Notes under the pieces: model-generated
Seen by the model: the letters and a program-made list of their open reading frames with translations, nothing else
Databases searched by the model: none
What the model was told of the DNA's origin: nothing
Assembly: GCA_007126835.1 (NCBI GenBank)
Contig: SLAO01000104.1
Coordinates: 1 to 20,237 of the forward strand
Direction: 5' to 3'
Source of the DNA: Nitriliruptorales bacterium
GTDB lineage: Bacteria > Actinomycetota > Nitriliruptoria > Euzebyales > Egibacteraceae
DNA length: 20,237 nucleotides
Made by a program: the position numbers and the translations under genes
Part shown: in pieces, positions 1 to 7,030 of the stretch
How positions within the stretch are numbered: the stretch's first letter is position 1
Layout of the letters: each line of letters begins with the position of its first letter

Positions 1-696
1 ATCGGCGATCTGCGCCATCCGGGGCCCGACCGGATCCTCGTCGCCCACGGCGCCGTGCGCACCTTGTCGCCCGACCCCGACGCCCTCGCCGCCATCAACC
101 AGGCCGCACTGGAGGCCGCGATCACCGACGGTCGCCTGGCATACGTCGCGCTGGGTGACCGGCACTCCACCACCTCGGTGGGCGCAACTGGCCGGGTGTG
201 GTACTCCGGCGCGCCAGAGCCCACCGCGTTTCGCGAGGTCGACCCCGGCAACGCCCTCGTGGTGGAGCTGGACGAAGACGGCTGCGAGGTCACCCCCCAC
301 CGGGTGGCTCAGTGGCACTTCGTGGAGCGCACGGTCGACGTCGGCGCGGGCGGTGACATCGCGGCGCTCGAGGCCGAGCTCGACGCGCTGCCCGACAAGT
401 CCCGGACGGTGCTGCGGCTGGCTGTGCGCGGCACGGTGACGCTGTCGGAGCACGAAGAGCTCGAGGGGGTGCTCGAGCGCGCTGTGGATCTGTTTGCCGC
501 GGTCGACCAACCGGCGCGCCATCGCGACGTGGCAATCGTGCCCGACGACGCAGACTTCGCGTCGGTGCCGCTGTCGGGCTACGCCGCGGCGACCCGCGAC
601 GAGCTGCAGCGAATGGCCGCGGGCGACGATGACCAGGCCGGCACCGCGATCGACGCGCTCGGGCTGCTGCAGCGGCTGGCAGGGAGGCGGTCATGA
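1..696 (+). CDS. SbcD/Mre11-like metallophosphoesterase, 3' part (5' end outside window)
   Basis: The reading frame is open from the first base, so the gene starts upstream; 231 codons are visible. The visible part is the C-terminal half of an SbcD/Mre11/YhaO-like DNA repair nuclease. It contains an 'ILVAHG' segment (a histidine motif of the phosphoesterase fold), then 'YVALGDRH' followed by 'VWYSGAPEPTAFRE', which corresponds to the SbcD motif 'Y-ALGHxH...YSGSP...F-E'. A capping region follows. In the family the enzyme is a metal-dependent exo/endonuclease working with an SMC-like ATPase to process DNA ends. The stop codon overlaps the start of the SbcC-like gene as ATGA, which supports a two-gene complex. 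The first histidine of the usual GHxH motif is aspartate here (bases 154-165). The N-terminal catalytic motifs cannot be checked because they lie outside the window. Confidence 0.85.
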   Translation: MGDLRHPGPDRILVAHGAVRTLSPDPDALAAINQAALEAAITDGRLAYVALGDRHSTTSVGATGRVWYSGAPEPTAFREVDPGNALVVELDEDGCEVTPHRVAQWHFVERTVDVGAGGDIAALEAELDALPDKSRTVLRLAVRGTVTLSEHEELEGVLERAVDLFAAVDQPARHRDVAIVPDDADFASVPLSGYAAATRDELQRMAAGDDDQAGTAIDALGLLQRLAGRRS

Positions 697-3323
697 AGCT
701 GCTGCGGGTCAAGTTGACCAACTACCGGGGCATCGCTGATCGCGAAGTGACCTTCGGCGAGACCGGCGTGACCGTCCTCGAGGGCGCGAACGAGACCGGC
801 AAGTCGAGCGTCATCGAAGCGGTCGGTCTGCTCTTCGACTACAAGGATTCCTCGAAAGCGGCGGCGGTCAAGGCGGTGGCGCCCATCGGGCGCGACGTCG
901 GCTCGCGGATCGAGGTGGAAGCGCGGGTCGGCGGGGTGCACTTCACCGTGGTGAAGCAGTTCCACCGTCAGACCATGACCGAGCTGGTCATCCACGCGCC
1001 CACGCCAGAGCAGCTCGCCGGCGACGAAGCGCACGACCGCCTCCAGACCATCCTGTCGGAGGGGCTGGACCGGGCCCTGCTGGACGCGCTGTGGTTCCGG
1101 CAGGGCACCCAGCTGGAGCAACCCACCCTTGGGGGATCCTCGACGCTGGCGGAGCGGCTCGACGCCACCGCCGGCGCAGAGCCCGGTGACGACGCGCTGT
1201 TCGATCGGGTGGTCGCCGAGTTCGCGGCGTACTGGACCGCCAAGAGCGGAAAGCCCCGACAGCACCTGGTGGACGCCCAGGCGGCTGTCGACCAAGCGTT
1301 GGAGGTCGAGCGTGGCCTGGCCGATCGACTCGGCAACCTCGAGTCCGACATCGCCACGGCAGAGCGTCTGGCGCGGCGCATCGCGGAGGCCGAGCGCGCG
1401 GTGGAGCTCCAGCGCCAGGACCACGAGACCCGGCAGCGTGAGCTCGAGCAGGTCGCAGCGCTGCGCAGCGAGGTGGAGCAGCTCGAGGCCGCCGCCCAGG
1501 TGGCGTGCGCCCGGGCGGAGCAGGCTGCGGATGCTGACGCCCGGCGCCGCGAGCGCGTGGCTTGGGTGGACAAGCTCGACGGCGACCTGAAGGCCTTGCG
1601 CGACGACACCGACGCGTTGGCCCGCGCTCGAGCCTTGCAGCGCGAGACCGACGAGCTCGAACGGCGGCGTCTGGCGGCACGACGCGCGACCGAGCACGCC
1701 GCGGAGGCACGCCGGCGGGCGGCCGCTGCCCGCGCGGACGCTGAGCTGCTCGCCAGGCAGGAGGAGCTTGCCGACCTGCGCGGCCGACGACGTCGGATCG
1801 AGGAGGCCCAGGCGGGGGCAGAGGACGCGGCCGCCTTCCTCGCGGTGTGCCTGCTGGACGAGAACGGGCTGGACCGCATCCGTGAGGCGCACATGGCAGC
1901 GGAGCACGCGCGACGCCAAATCGAAGCCGACGCACCGCGTCTCGAGGTCGAGGCGCTGTCCGACGTGGAGGTGTCCTTCGACGGCCAGGACGAGCTCCTG
2001 CCCGCGGGCCAGCGCCGCGAACGGCCTGTGCCGGATGCCACCACGGTCAACATCGCCAACCTCGCCGAGGTGCGCCTGCGCCCCGGCACGTCGTTGGATG
2101 ACCTCTCTGCCCAACTCGAGGAGGCCGAGGCGGACCTGGCCGCGGCCTGCGACCAGGCCGGCGTGGCCGACCTCGACCACGCGCACACGGTGCTGCACGA
2201 CCGGCGGGTGGCCGAGGAGGCCCTGACCGAGCGCGACCGCGAGGTCGCCATCGCCTTGGATGGGCGAACCCTGGAGCAGCTCGACGAAGCGATCGCTGCC
2301 CGCGATGCGGAGGTCACCGGGCAGCTCAAGCAGCGCGGCGATGCGCAGGAGCTGCCACCCGACCTCGGCGCCGCCCGTGCCCTGGCCGAGTCCGCCGCCG
2401 ACGAAGAATCGACCGCCGAGGAGCAGGCGCACGTGGCCCGCGAAGCTGTCGACGCGCTCGCCGACGCCGTCGAGGAGCTGCGGGACACCCAGCGGACCCA
2501 CGAGGCGCGAGTCGCAAGCATCGAGGAGCAGTTGCACCAGGAACGCCGGCGCCTAGACGCCGAGCGCGACGGCGCCACCGACGCTGCCCTGGAGCGGACA
2601 GCCGCCGACGCTGCTGAGGCGCGCACGCGCGCGACCTCCGAGCTCGACACCGCCCGAGCCCGTCTGGACGCCCTCGATCCCGAGCGGGTCGAGCTGCTCG
2701 CCGACAACGCTGCAAAGACCCTGGATGCGACCCAGCGGTCATTGGCCGACGACCGGGGCGAGCACAGCCGCGTAACCGAGCGACTGCGCCTACTCGGCAG
2801 CGAAGGCCTCGGCGAGCAGCTCGAGCACGCCCGGGCTGCGCGCATGCGAGCCGAGGACGCATACACGCGGTTGCGCAGCCGTGCCGACGCCGCCAAGCTG
2901 CTGTACGAGGTGATGAGCGCCCAGCGGGACCGCGTGCGGGAGGCCTACCGGGCCCCGCTTGCTGCCGAGATCGCACGCGCCGGTCGCTTGGTTTACGACG
3001 ACGACTTCGCCGTCGAGCTCGACGAGAACCTCGCAGTCGCGACCCGCACGCTGGACGGCACGACTGTGCCCTGGGACAGCCTCAGCTCCGGAGCACGAGA
3101 GCAGCTGTCGTTGTTGATGGCGCTTGCGGCCGCTCGACTCGTCGCCGACGAAGGCGTGCCTCTGGTCCTCGACGACCTGCTTGGCTACACCGACCCCGGG
3201 CGGCTCCAGCGGGTGGGCGCGGTGCTGTCCCGCGCCGGCGCCGAGCACCAGATCGTCGTGTTGACCTGCGTAGCGGACCGGTACCGCCATGTCGGCGACG
3301 CCACCGTCGTGCACCTCGAGTAA
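693..3323 (+). CDS. SbcC/YhaN-like SMC-type AAA ATPase
   Basis: This 876-aa protein is the ATPase partner of the upstream nuclease. The N-terminus 'MKLLRVKLTNYRGI' leads to a Walker A at residues 31-38 (GANETGKS). A long Ala/Glu/Arg-rich coiled-coil region fills the middle. At the C-terminus are an ABC-type signature (LSSGAREQ, 797-804) and a Walker B (VLDD, about 825-828) followed by a D-loop-like 'YTDPGR'. No CxxC zinc hook is visible. Instead the middle (about residues 410-480) holds a small beta-rich insert ending 'VRLRPGTSLDD', which resembles the insert of YhaN-type proteins. The closest description is therefore YhaN-like rather than classical Rad50/SbcC. The ATG start overlaps the preceding stop by 4 bp, implying translational coupling. 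Its expected role is ATP-driven DNA-end tethering and gating of the nuclease. Confidence 0.9.
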   Translation: MKLLRVKLTNYRGIADREVTFGETGVTVLEGANETGKSSVIEAVGLLFDYKDSSKAAAVKAVAPIGRDVGSRIEVEARVGGVHFTVVKQFHRQTMTELVIHAPTPEQLAGDEAHDRLQTILSEGLDRALLDALWFRQGTQLEQPTLGGSSTLAERLDATAGAEPGDDALFDRVVAEFAAYWTAKSGKPRQHLVDAQAAVDQALEVERGLADRLGNLESDIATAERLARRIAEAERAVELQRQDHETRQRELEQVAALRSEVEQLEAAAQVACARAEQAADADARRRERVAWVDKLDGDLKALRDDTDALARARALQRETDELERRRLAARRATEHAAEARRRAAAARADAELLARQEELADLRGRRRRIEEAQAGAEDAAAFLAVCLLDENGLDRIREAHMAAEHARRQIEADAPRLEVEALSDVEVSFDGQDELLPAGQRRERPVPDATTVNIANLAEVRLRPGTSLDDLSAQLEEAEADLAAACDQAGVADLDHAHTVLHDRRVAEEALTERDREVAIALDGRTLEQLDEAIAARDAEVTGQLKQRGDAQELPPDLGAARALAESAADEESTAEEQAHVAREAVDALADAVEELRDTQRTHEARVASIEEQLHQERRRLDAERDGATDAALERTAADAAEARTRATSELDTARARLDALDPERVELLADNAAKTLDATQRSLADDRGEHSRVTERLRLLGSEGLGEQLEHARAARMRAEDAYTRLRSRADAAKLLYEVMSAQRDRVREAYRAPLAAEIARAGRLVYDDDFAVELDENLAVATRTLDGTTVPWDSLSSGAREQLSLLMALAAARLVADEGVPLVLDDLLGYTDPGRLQRVGAVLSRAGAEHQIVVLTCVADRYRHVGDATVVHLE

Positions 3324-3327
3324 CGCG

Positions 3328-3867
3328 ATGACACAGCCGCTGTGGACGATCGGGCACGGCGCCCTGTCAAGCGAGGCGTTCATCGGTTTGGTCGCCAGCG
3401 CCGGCGTCGCCGTCGTCGTCGACGTCCGGCGCCGCCCGGGCAGCCGCCGCCATCCCCAGTTCCAAAAGGCAGCGATGGAGCGCTGGCTGCCTGAAGCCAA
3501 CATCGCCTACCGGTGGGTCGAGGCGCTCGGTGGTCACCGCGAGCCCAGCACCGCCTCGCCCAACGTCGGGGTGCCCGAACCACTGCGTGCCTACGCCGAC
3601 CACCTGGCGACCGACGACGGCCGCGCGGCGTTGACCGACGTGTTCGCGCTGGCTGAGGCGATGCCGACGGCGGTGTGCTGCGCCGAAGCCGACTGGCGCA
3701 GCTGTCACCGACGGGTGCTGGCCGACGCGGCGGTAGTCCTGGCAGCCCGAGAGGTGCGCCACCTCACCCACGACGGTCGCTGGGAGCCCCACGAGCCAGA
3801 CCCCGCAGCGCGGGCCGTCGGCGACGTGCTGCGCTACGACCGCGGCGAATCGCCCCTTTGGAGCTGA
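3328..3867 (+). CDS. DUF488 family protein
   Basis: This is a 179-aa cytosolic protein of the DUF488 family. It shows the family hallmarks: an N-terminal 'WTIGHG' (residues 6-11), 'VVVDVRRRPGSRRHPQF', 'YRWVEALGGHRE', and a cysteine-containing 'CCAEADWRSCHR' segment at 117-128. No biochemical role is firmly established for the family as far as I know. The ATG at 3328 was chosen because it begins only 4 bp after the SbcC-like stop and directly precedes the conserved 'TIGHG' block; an upstream in-frame ATG at 3289 would add 13 unconserved residues and overlap the ATPase gene. The junction suggests co-transcription with the nuclease-ATPase pair, so a link to DNA repair or nucleic-acid metabolism is inferred from context only. 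Confidence 0.88.
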   Translation: MTQPLWTIGHGALSSEAFIGLVASAGVAVVVDVRRRPGSRRHPQFQKAAMERWLPEANIAYRWVEALGGHREPSTASPNVGVPEPLRAYADHLATDDGRAALTDVFALAEAMPTAVCCAEADWRSCHRRVLADAAVVLAAREVRHLTHDGRWEPHEPDPAARAVGDVLRYDRGESPLWS

Positions 3868-3948
3868 CCCGCCAGCGCGGCGAGCCAGCCCTTAGCCCAC
3901 CGGCGCCGCAGCGAGCGGTCGGACGACCCGCGCGCTCCCGGAGCCAGC

Positions 3949-4974
3949 TCAGCTGATCCGCGAGCGCTTCCACAGGTCGACGCCACCGTCGGAGGCGTGG
4001 ACTTCGATCTCCGCCAGCTCGTCCTCGGAGAAGTCGAGCCGGCCCAACGCCGCGACGTTGTCCTCGAGCTGGGCGACGCTGCTGGCACCCACCAGTGCCG
4101 AGGTCACCCGCTCGTCGCGCAGGGCCCAAGCCAGCGCCATCTGCGCGAGCGTCTGGCCCCGCCGCTGCGCGATGTCGTTGAGCGCCCGGACCCCAGCGAG
4201 GTTCTCCTCGGTCAGCAGGTCAGGAGACAGCGAGCTCTGTCTCGACGCGCGGGAACCCTCGGGGATCCCCTCCAGGTACTTGGTCGTGAGCATCCCCTGC
4301 GCCAGCGGCGAGAAGACGATCGTGCCTACCCCCAGCTCGCCGACGGCGTCGAGCAGGCCTCGTTCGATCCAGCGGTTCAGCATCGAGTAGGACGGCTGGT
4401 GGATCAGCAACGGCGTGCCGAGGTCGGACAGGATCGCGGCGGCCTCGCGGGTGCGTTCGGCTGAGTACGACGAGATGCCCGCGTACAGGGCCTTGCCCTG
4501 CCGCACCGCGGTGTCCAGCGCGCCCATCGTCTCTTCCAGCGGGGTGTCGGGGTCGACCCGGTGTGAGTAGAAGATGTCGACGTAGTCGAGCCCCAGGCGA
4601 GCCAGGCTCTGGTCCAGGCTCGCCAGCAGGTACTTGCGCGACCCCCAATCGCCGTAGGGGCCCGGCCACATGTCGTAGCCGGCCTTCGTGGAGATCACCA
4701 GCTCGTCACGGTACGGCCGCAGGTCGCTGGCGAGCACCCTCCCGAAGTTCTCCTCCGCGGACCCGGGCGGCGGTCCGTAGTTGTTCGCCAGATCGATGTG
4801 GGTCACGCCGAGGTCGAACGCCCGGCGCAGGATGGCCCGCTGCGTCTCCAACGGGCTGGCCTCGCCGAAGTTGTGCCACAGGCCGAGCGAGATCGCGGGC
4901 AGCTGCAAGCCCGAGCGGCCGCAGCGCCGGTAGGTCATCCCTTCGTAGCGTCCCTCGGCGGGCAGGTAGGTCAT
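3949..4974 (-). CDS. yghZ: Aldo/keto reductase, YghZ (L-glyceraldehyde 3-phosphate reductase) type
   Basis: This 341-aa protein is very similar to E. coli YghZ along its visible motifs: 'YRRCGRSGLQLPAISLGLW' near the N-terminus, 'FDLGVTHIDLANNYGPPPG', 'STKAGYDMWPGPYG', 'DIFYSHRVD' and 'HQPSY'. The aldo/keto reductase catalytic tetrad is intact: D61, Y66, K97 and H138. Family members reduce L-glyceraldehyde 3-phosphate or methylglyoxal-like aldehydes with NADPH in the cytosol. The ATG start has a purine-rich ribosome binding site (complement of 4981-4988) at a suitable distance, and the N-terminus has the family length. It lies 134 bp downstream of an iron-alcohol-dehydrogenase gene on the same strand, so the pair may share a role in aldehyde/alcohol metabolism. 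The in vivo substrate is not determined by the sequence. Confidence 0.9.
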   Translation of the reverse strand: MTYLPAEGRYEGMTYRRCGRSGLQLPAISLGLWHNFGEASPLETQRAILRRAFDLGVTHIDLANNYGPPPGSAEENFGRVLASDLRPYRDELVISTKAGYDMWPGPYGDWGSRKYLLASLDQSLARLGLDYVDIFYSHRVDPDTPLEETMGALDTAVRQGKALYAGISSYSAERTREAAAILSDLGTPLLIHQPSYSMLNRWIERGLLDAVGELGVGTIVFSPLAQGMLTTKYLEGIPEGSRASRQSSLSPDLLTEENLAGVRALNDIAQRRGQTLAQMALAWALRDERVTSALVGASSVAQLEDNVAALGRLDFSEDELAEIEVHASDGGVDLWKRSRIS

Positions 4975-5108
4975 CGGGGGTCCTCTCGTGCGAGCGCCGG
5001 GCGAACGCCCCGGCGGGTGTGGTCAGAAGGATGTTTGGTCGTGGCAGGCTAGCCAACCGCGCCGATGCGGCGAGCGGCGGCCAAGCAGGGGCACGGCGGC
5101 TCCCGCCT
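4975..5108 (-). other. Intergenic region upstream of yghZ-like gene, with imperfect hairpin
   Basis: This 134-bp gap separates two minus-strand genes. It contains a GC-rich imperfect inverted repeat at about 4995-5015 (CGCCGGG / CCCCGGCG around CGAACG), just upstream of the reductase ribosome binding site. On the minus strand there is also a TAGCCT box at 5046-5051 that could serve as a -10 element, though no good -35 was found. The hairpin has no T-tract, so it may be a 5' leader stem or a weak terminator of the upstream dehydrogenase gene. Confidence 0.35.
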
Positions 5109-6260
5109 TCACAGGGCCCGTTCGAGCACGGCGGTCAGCTCCTCGTCGGTCAACGTGATCGGGTTGCCCCGCATGGAGCTGGAGCGCCCGGCGGCTTCCA
5201 CAGCGGCGGGGATGTCGTCCACCGTCATCCCGTAGGTGGAAAGGCCCGGCACCGCGAGCTCATCGCACAGGTCGTGCAGCCAGGCAACCCCCTCGTCGAC
5301 GGTCGCGCCCTGATCCCCGGTCAGCAGCTGTGCCACTTCCACATAGCGGGCGAGCACCGGATGGTCGGGCTCACGGTCGGCGAGCGCGGCGACGTTGCTC
5401 TCCACCACGAACGGCAGCAGGCGACCACACAGGGCACCGTGCGGTGCGGCGTGCCTGCCGCCCAGCGGCCCGGCGAACCCGTGGACCGCCCCGAGACCGG
5501 CGTTGGCCAGCGCCAACCCACCGAACAGGCTGACCAGCGACATGTCCCGGCGCGCCGCTGCGTCGCTGCCGTCGCGGTAGGCGCGTGCCAGTGACGTCGC
5601 GGCCCTCGGGATGGCCTCCCGGCAGAACCCGTCGGTCACCGGGTTCGCTCGCTTCGACACGAGCGGCTCGATCACCTGGGTCAGCGCGTCGAGCCCGGTC
5701 GCCGCGGTGACCTCCGGCGGGACCCCGTGGGTGTGAACCGGGTCCACCAGCGCGGCGGCGGGCAGCATCTTGCGATGGCGCAGGCTGACCTTCACGCCAT
5801 GCTCGAGGGAGGCCATGACCGCGTTGCGCGTCACCTCCGCCCCCGTGCCCGCGGTCGTGGGGATGGCCACGACAGGAAGCGGGTCGACTTCCAGGGGTTG
5901 CGCGTCGCCGATCACCTCCAGGTACCGCACGATCGGCCCCGGGTTGGCCACCAGGGCGGCGATGGCCTTGCCGGCGTCGATCGCGCTGCCGCCTCCGAAC
6001 GCGACGACGAGGTCGGATCCGGCTTCGCGCGCCGCCTCGACACCCTGCTCGACCGTGTCCACGGTGGGCTCGCCGGCCACCGCGAACGCTGTCCATTGCA
6101 CCCCGGCCGCGTCAAGCTGGGCAACCACCGGTGCCGCCCGGTCGGGGTTCGCACCCGTGACCAGCAGCGGCCGCGAGCCGTGTTGCAGCGCCGAACCGAG
6201 CTCGTCGGTGGCTCCGTCACCAAAGACGATGGTTCCGGCAGTCGCGAACTCGAAGGTCAT
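5109..6260 (-). CDS. Iron-containing alcohol dehydrogenase family oxidoreductase
   Basis: This 383-aa protein belongs to the group III (iron-containing) alcohol dehydrogenase family. It has the NAD(P)-binding 'FGGGSAIDAGK' segment (88-98), 'PTTAGTGAE' (134-142), and the metal-site region. By spacing, the ligands seen in FucO-type enzymes (D, H, H, H) correspond to D191, Q195, H260 and H274, so one histidine is replaced by glutamine. The start ATG at 6260 was chosen because it is preceded by GGAGAG and begins the family-typical 'MTFEFATAGTIVFGDG'; the open frame extends to 6467 but the extra residues look unconserved. The likely reaction is NAD(P)H-linked interconversion of an alcohol and an aldehyde or ketone, possibly a maleylacetate-reductase-like one. 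The substrate is unknown. The neighbouring aldo/keto reductase suggests aldehyde metabolism. Confidence 0.88.
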   Translation of the reverse strand: MTFEFATAGTIVFGDGATDELGSALQHGSRPLLVTGANPDRAAPVVAQLDAAGVQWTAFAVAGEPTVDTVEQGVEAAREAGSDLVVAFGGGSAIDAGKAIAALVANPGPIVRYLEVIGDAQPLEVDPLPVVAIPTTAGTGAEVTRNAVMASLEHGVKVSLRHRKMLPAAALVDPVHTHGVPPEVTAATGLDALTQVIEPLVSKRANPVTDGFCREAIPRAATSLARAYRDGSDAAARRDMSLVSLFGGLALANAGLGAVHGFAGPLGGRHAAPHGALCGRLLPFVVESNVAALADREPDHPVLARYVEVAQLLTGDQGATVDEGVAWLHDLCDELAVPGLSTYGMTVDDIPAAVEAAGRSSSMRGNPITLTDEELTAVLERAL

Positions 6261-6383
6261 GGCGCGCTCTCCAGCCGTGGCGTCGCGGTCGGACACCGAC
6301 GCCTGCCATTGTGCGGCGACGGGGCATTGCCGCGCGAACCCGCCCCGATCCGGCCCGTCGTCCATGCGATCGGCGACGGCCTC

Positions 6384-6413
6384 GACGCAAGCCCTCAAGA
6401 CGCAAGCCCTCAA
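6384..6413. repeat. Perfect 15-bp tandem duplication in the divergent intergenic region
   Basis: GACGCAAGCCCTCAA occurs twice head to tail (6384-6398 and 6399-6413). It lies in the 205-bp region between the divergent dehydrogenase gene and the small gene at 6466. It could be a paired regulator site or a replication-slippage duplication. On the minus strand each copy begins TTGAGG, which resembles a -35 box, but I found no convincing -10 partner. Confidence 0.8.
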
Positions 6414-6465
6414 CTCGAGCCGGTCAGCCGCCGATACCGCATCGACGACGCCTGAGGGAGAGCCC

Positions 6466-6723
6466 ATGCACGCGAACGACGCGCCCGACGACGTGGTGGC
6501 GACGCCCTATGACGAGGCCGGCCATGGTGCCCTGACAGGGGGAGTGGACCGGCGCCGCATCGACGTCGCCCACGCCGACACGCTGGCGGACCTCGTCTCG
6601 GCGCACGGCAGCGCGGCGACGTTCCTGGAAACCCCTTACGGCGCGGCCTACCTGACGCATCGCCGCAGCGTGCACGGCTGGTCAGCCGATCGCGTCGCAG
6701 CGGAGCTCGGACTGCCGCGGTAG
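6466..6723 (+). CDS. Hypothetical protein (85 aa)
   Basis: This small acidic soluble protein has no family I recognise. The ATG at 6466 follows a good ribosome binding site (GAGGGAG, 6454-6460). The N-terminal third is Asp/Ala-rich. The C-terminal part ('ATFLETPYGAAYLTHRRSVHGWSADRVAAELGLPR') looks like two short helices. No signal peptide, membrane segment or cysteine is present. The frame continues upstream of the ATG, but that part overlaps the antisense of the dehydrogenase gene and is not credible coding. It is divergent from the dehydrogenase gene and followed by a GC hairpin and a small membrane protein gene. Confidence 0.6.
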   Translation: MHANDAPDDVVATPYDEAGHGALTGGVDRRRIDVAHADTLADLVSAHGSAATFLETPYGAAYLTHRRSVHGWSADRVAAELGLPR

Positions 6724-6745
6724 CAGACCACGTCCGGGAGCGTTT

Positions 6746-6794
6746 CACCGTCCACGGTGGGGGAACCTGTGACAGGCGCCGCCGTCTGGCGGTG
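6746..6794 (+). terminator. Paired GC hairpins after the 85-aa gene
   Basis: Two short inverted repeats follow the stop codon. One is CACCG-TCCA-CGGTG (6746-6759). The other is CGCCGCC-GTCT-GGCGGTG (6777-6794), with one G-T pair. Between them is the palindrome CCTGTGACAGG (6766-6776). There is no T-tract, so termination is uncertain. They could instead be leader structure or a regulator site for the next gene. Confidence 0.35.
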
Positions 6795-6825
6795 CAGACT
6801 TCCGTCCCAAGTTTCCGGAGGCAGC

Positions 6826-6984
6826 ATGATCACGCTGGGCGTCATCCTCTTGCTGGTCGCCATATTTCTCGACGTTCCTGCCATCATCTGGACCATCGGG
6901 GTGATCCTGTTGATCGCCGGCGTGGTCCTGTGGATCCTGGGCGCGCTGGGTCGAGCCATCGGCCCGCGACCGCACTACTGGTAG
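6826..6984 (+). CDS. DUF6131-type small hydrophobic membrane protein
   Basis: This 52-aa protein consists of two closely spaced hydrophobic stretches (about residues 2-15 and 19-42) and a short basic tail ending 'RPHYW'. That pattern and length match small actinobacterial hydrophobic proteins of the DUF6131 type ('...WILGALGR...G.R.HYW'). The ATG at 6826 is preceded by CCGGAGG (6814-6820), a strong ribosome binding site; a longer in-frame start at 6757 would add 23 residues atypical of the family and overlap the hairpin region. It is probably an integral cytoplasmic-membrane protein. Its function is unknown, and I infer nothing beyond membrane location. Confidence 0.8.
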   Translation: MITLGVILLLVAIFLDVPAIIWTIGVILLIAGVVLWILGALGRAIGPRPHYW

Positions 6985-7030
6985 CCGGGCCCATGGCATG
7001 CTCGGACCCCGCTCACCGATGACGTAGTCG

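Noticed and set aside
579..2537. 652-codon minus-strand frame opposite the SbcC-like gene
   Set aside because: It is an antisense shadow caused by high GC at third positions. The plus-strand frame has intact Walker and signature motifs; the antisense product matches nothing recognisable.
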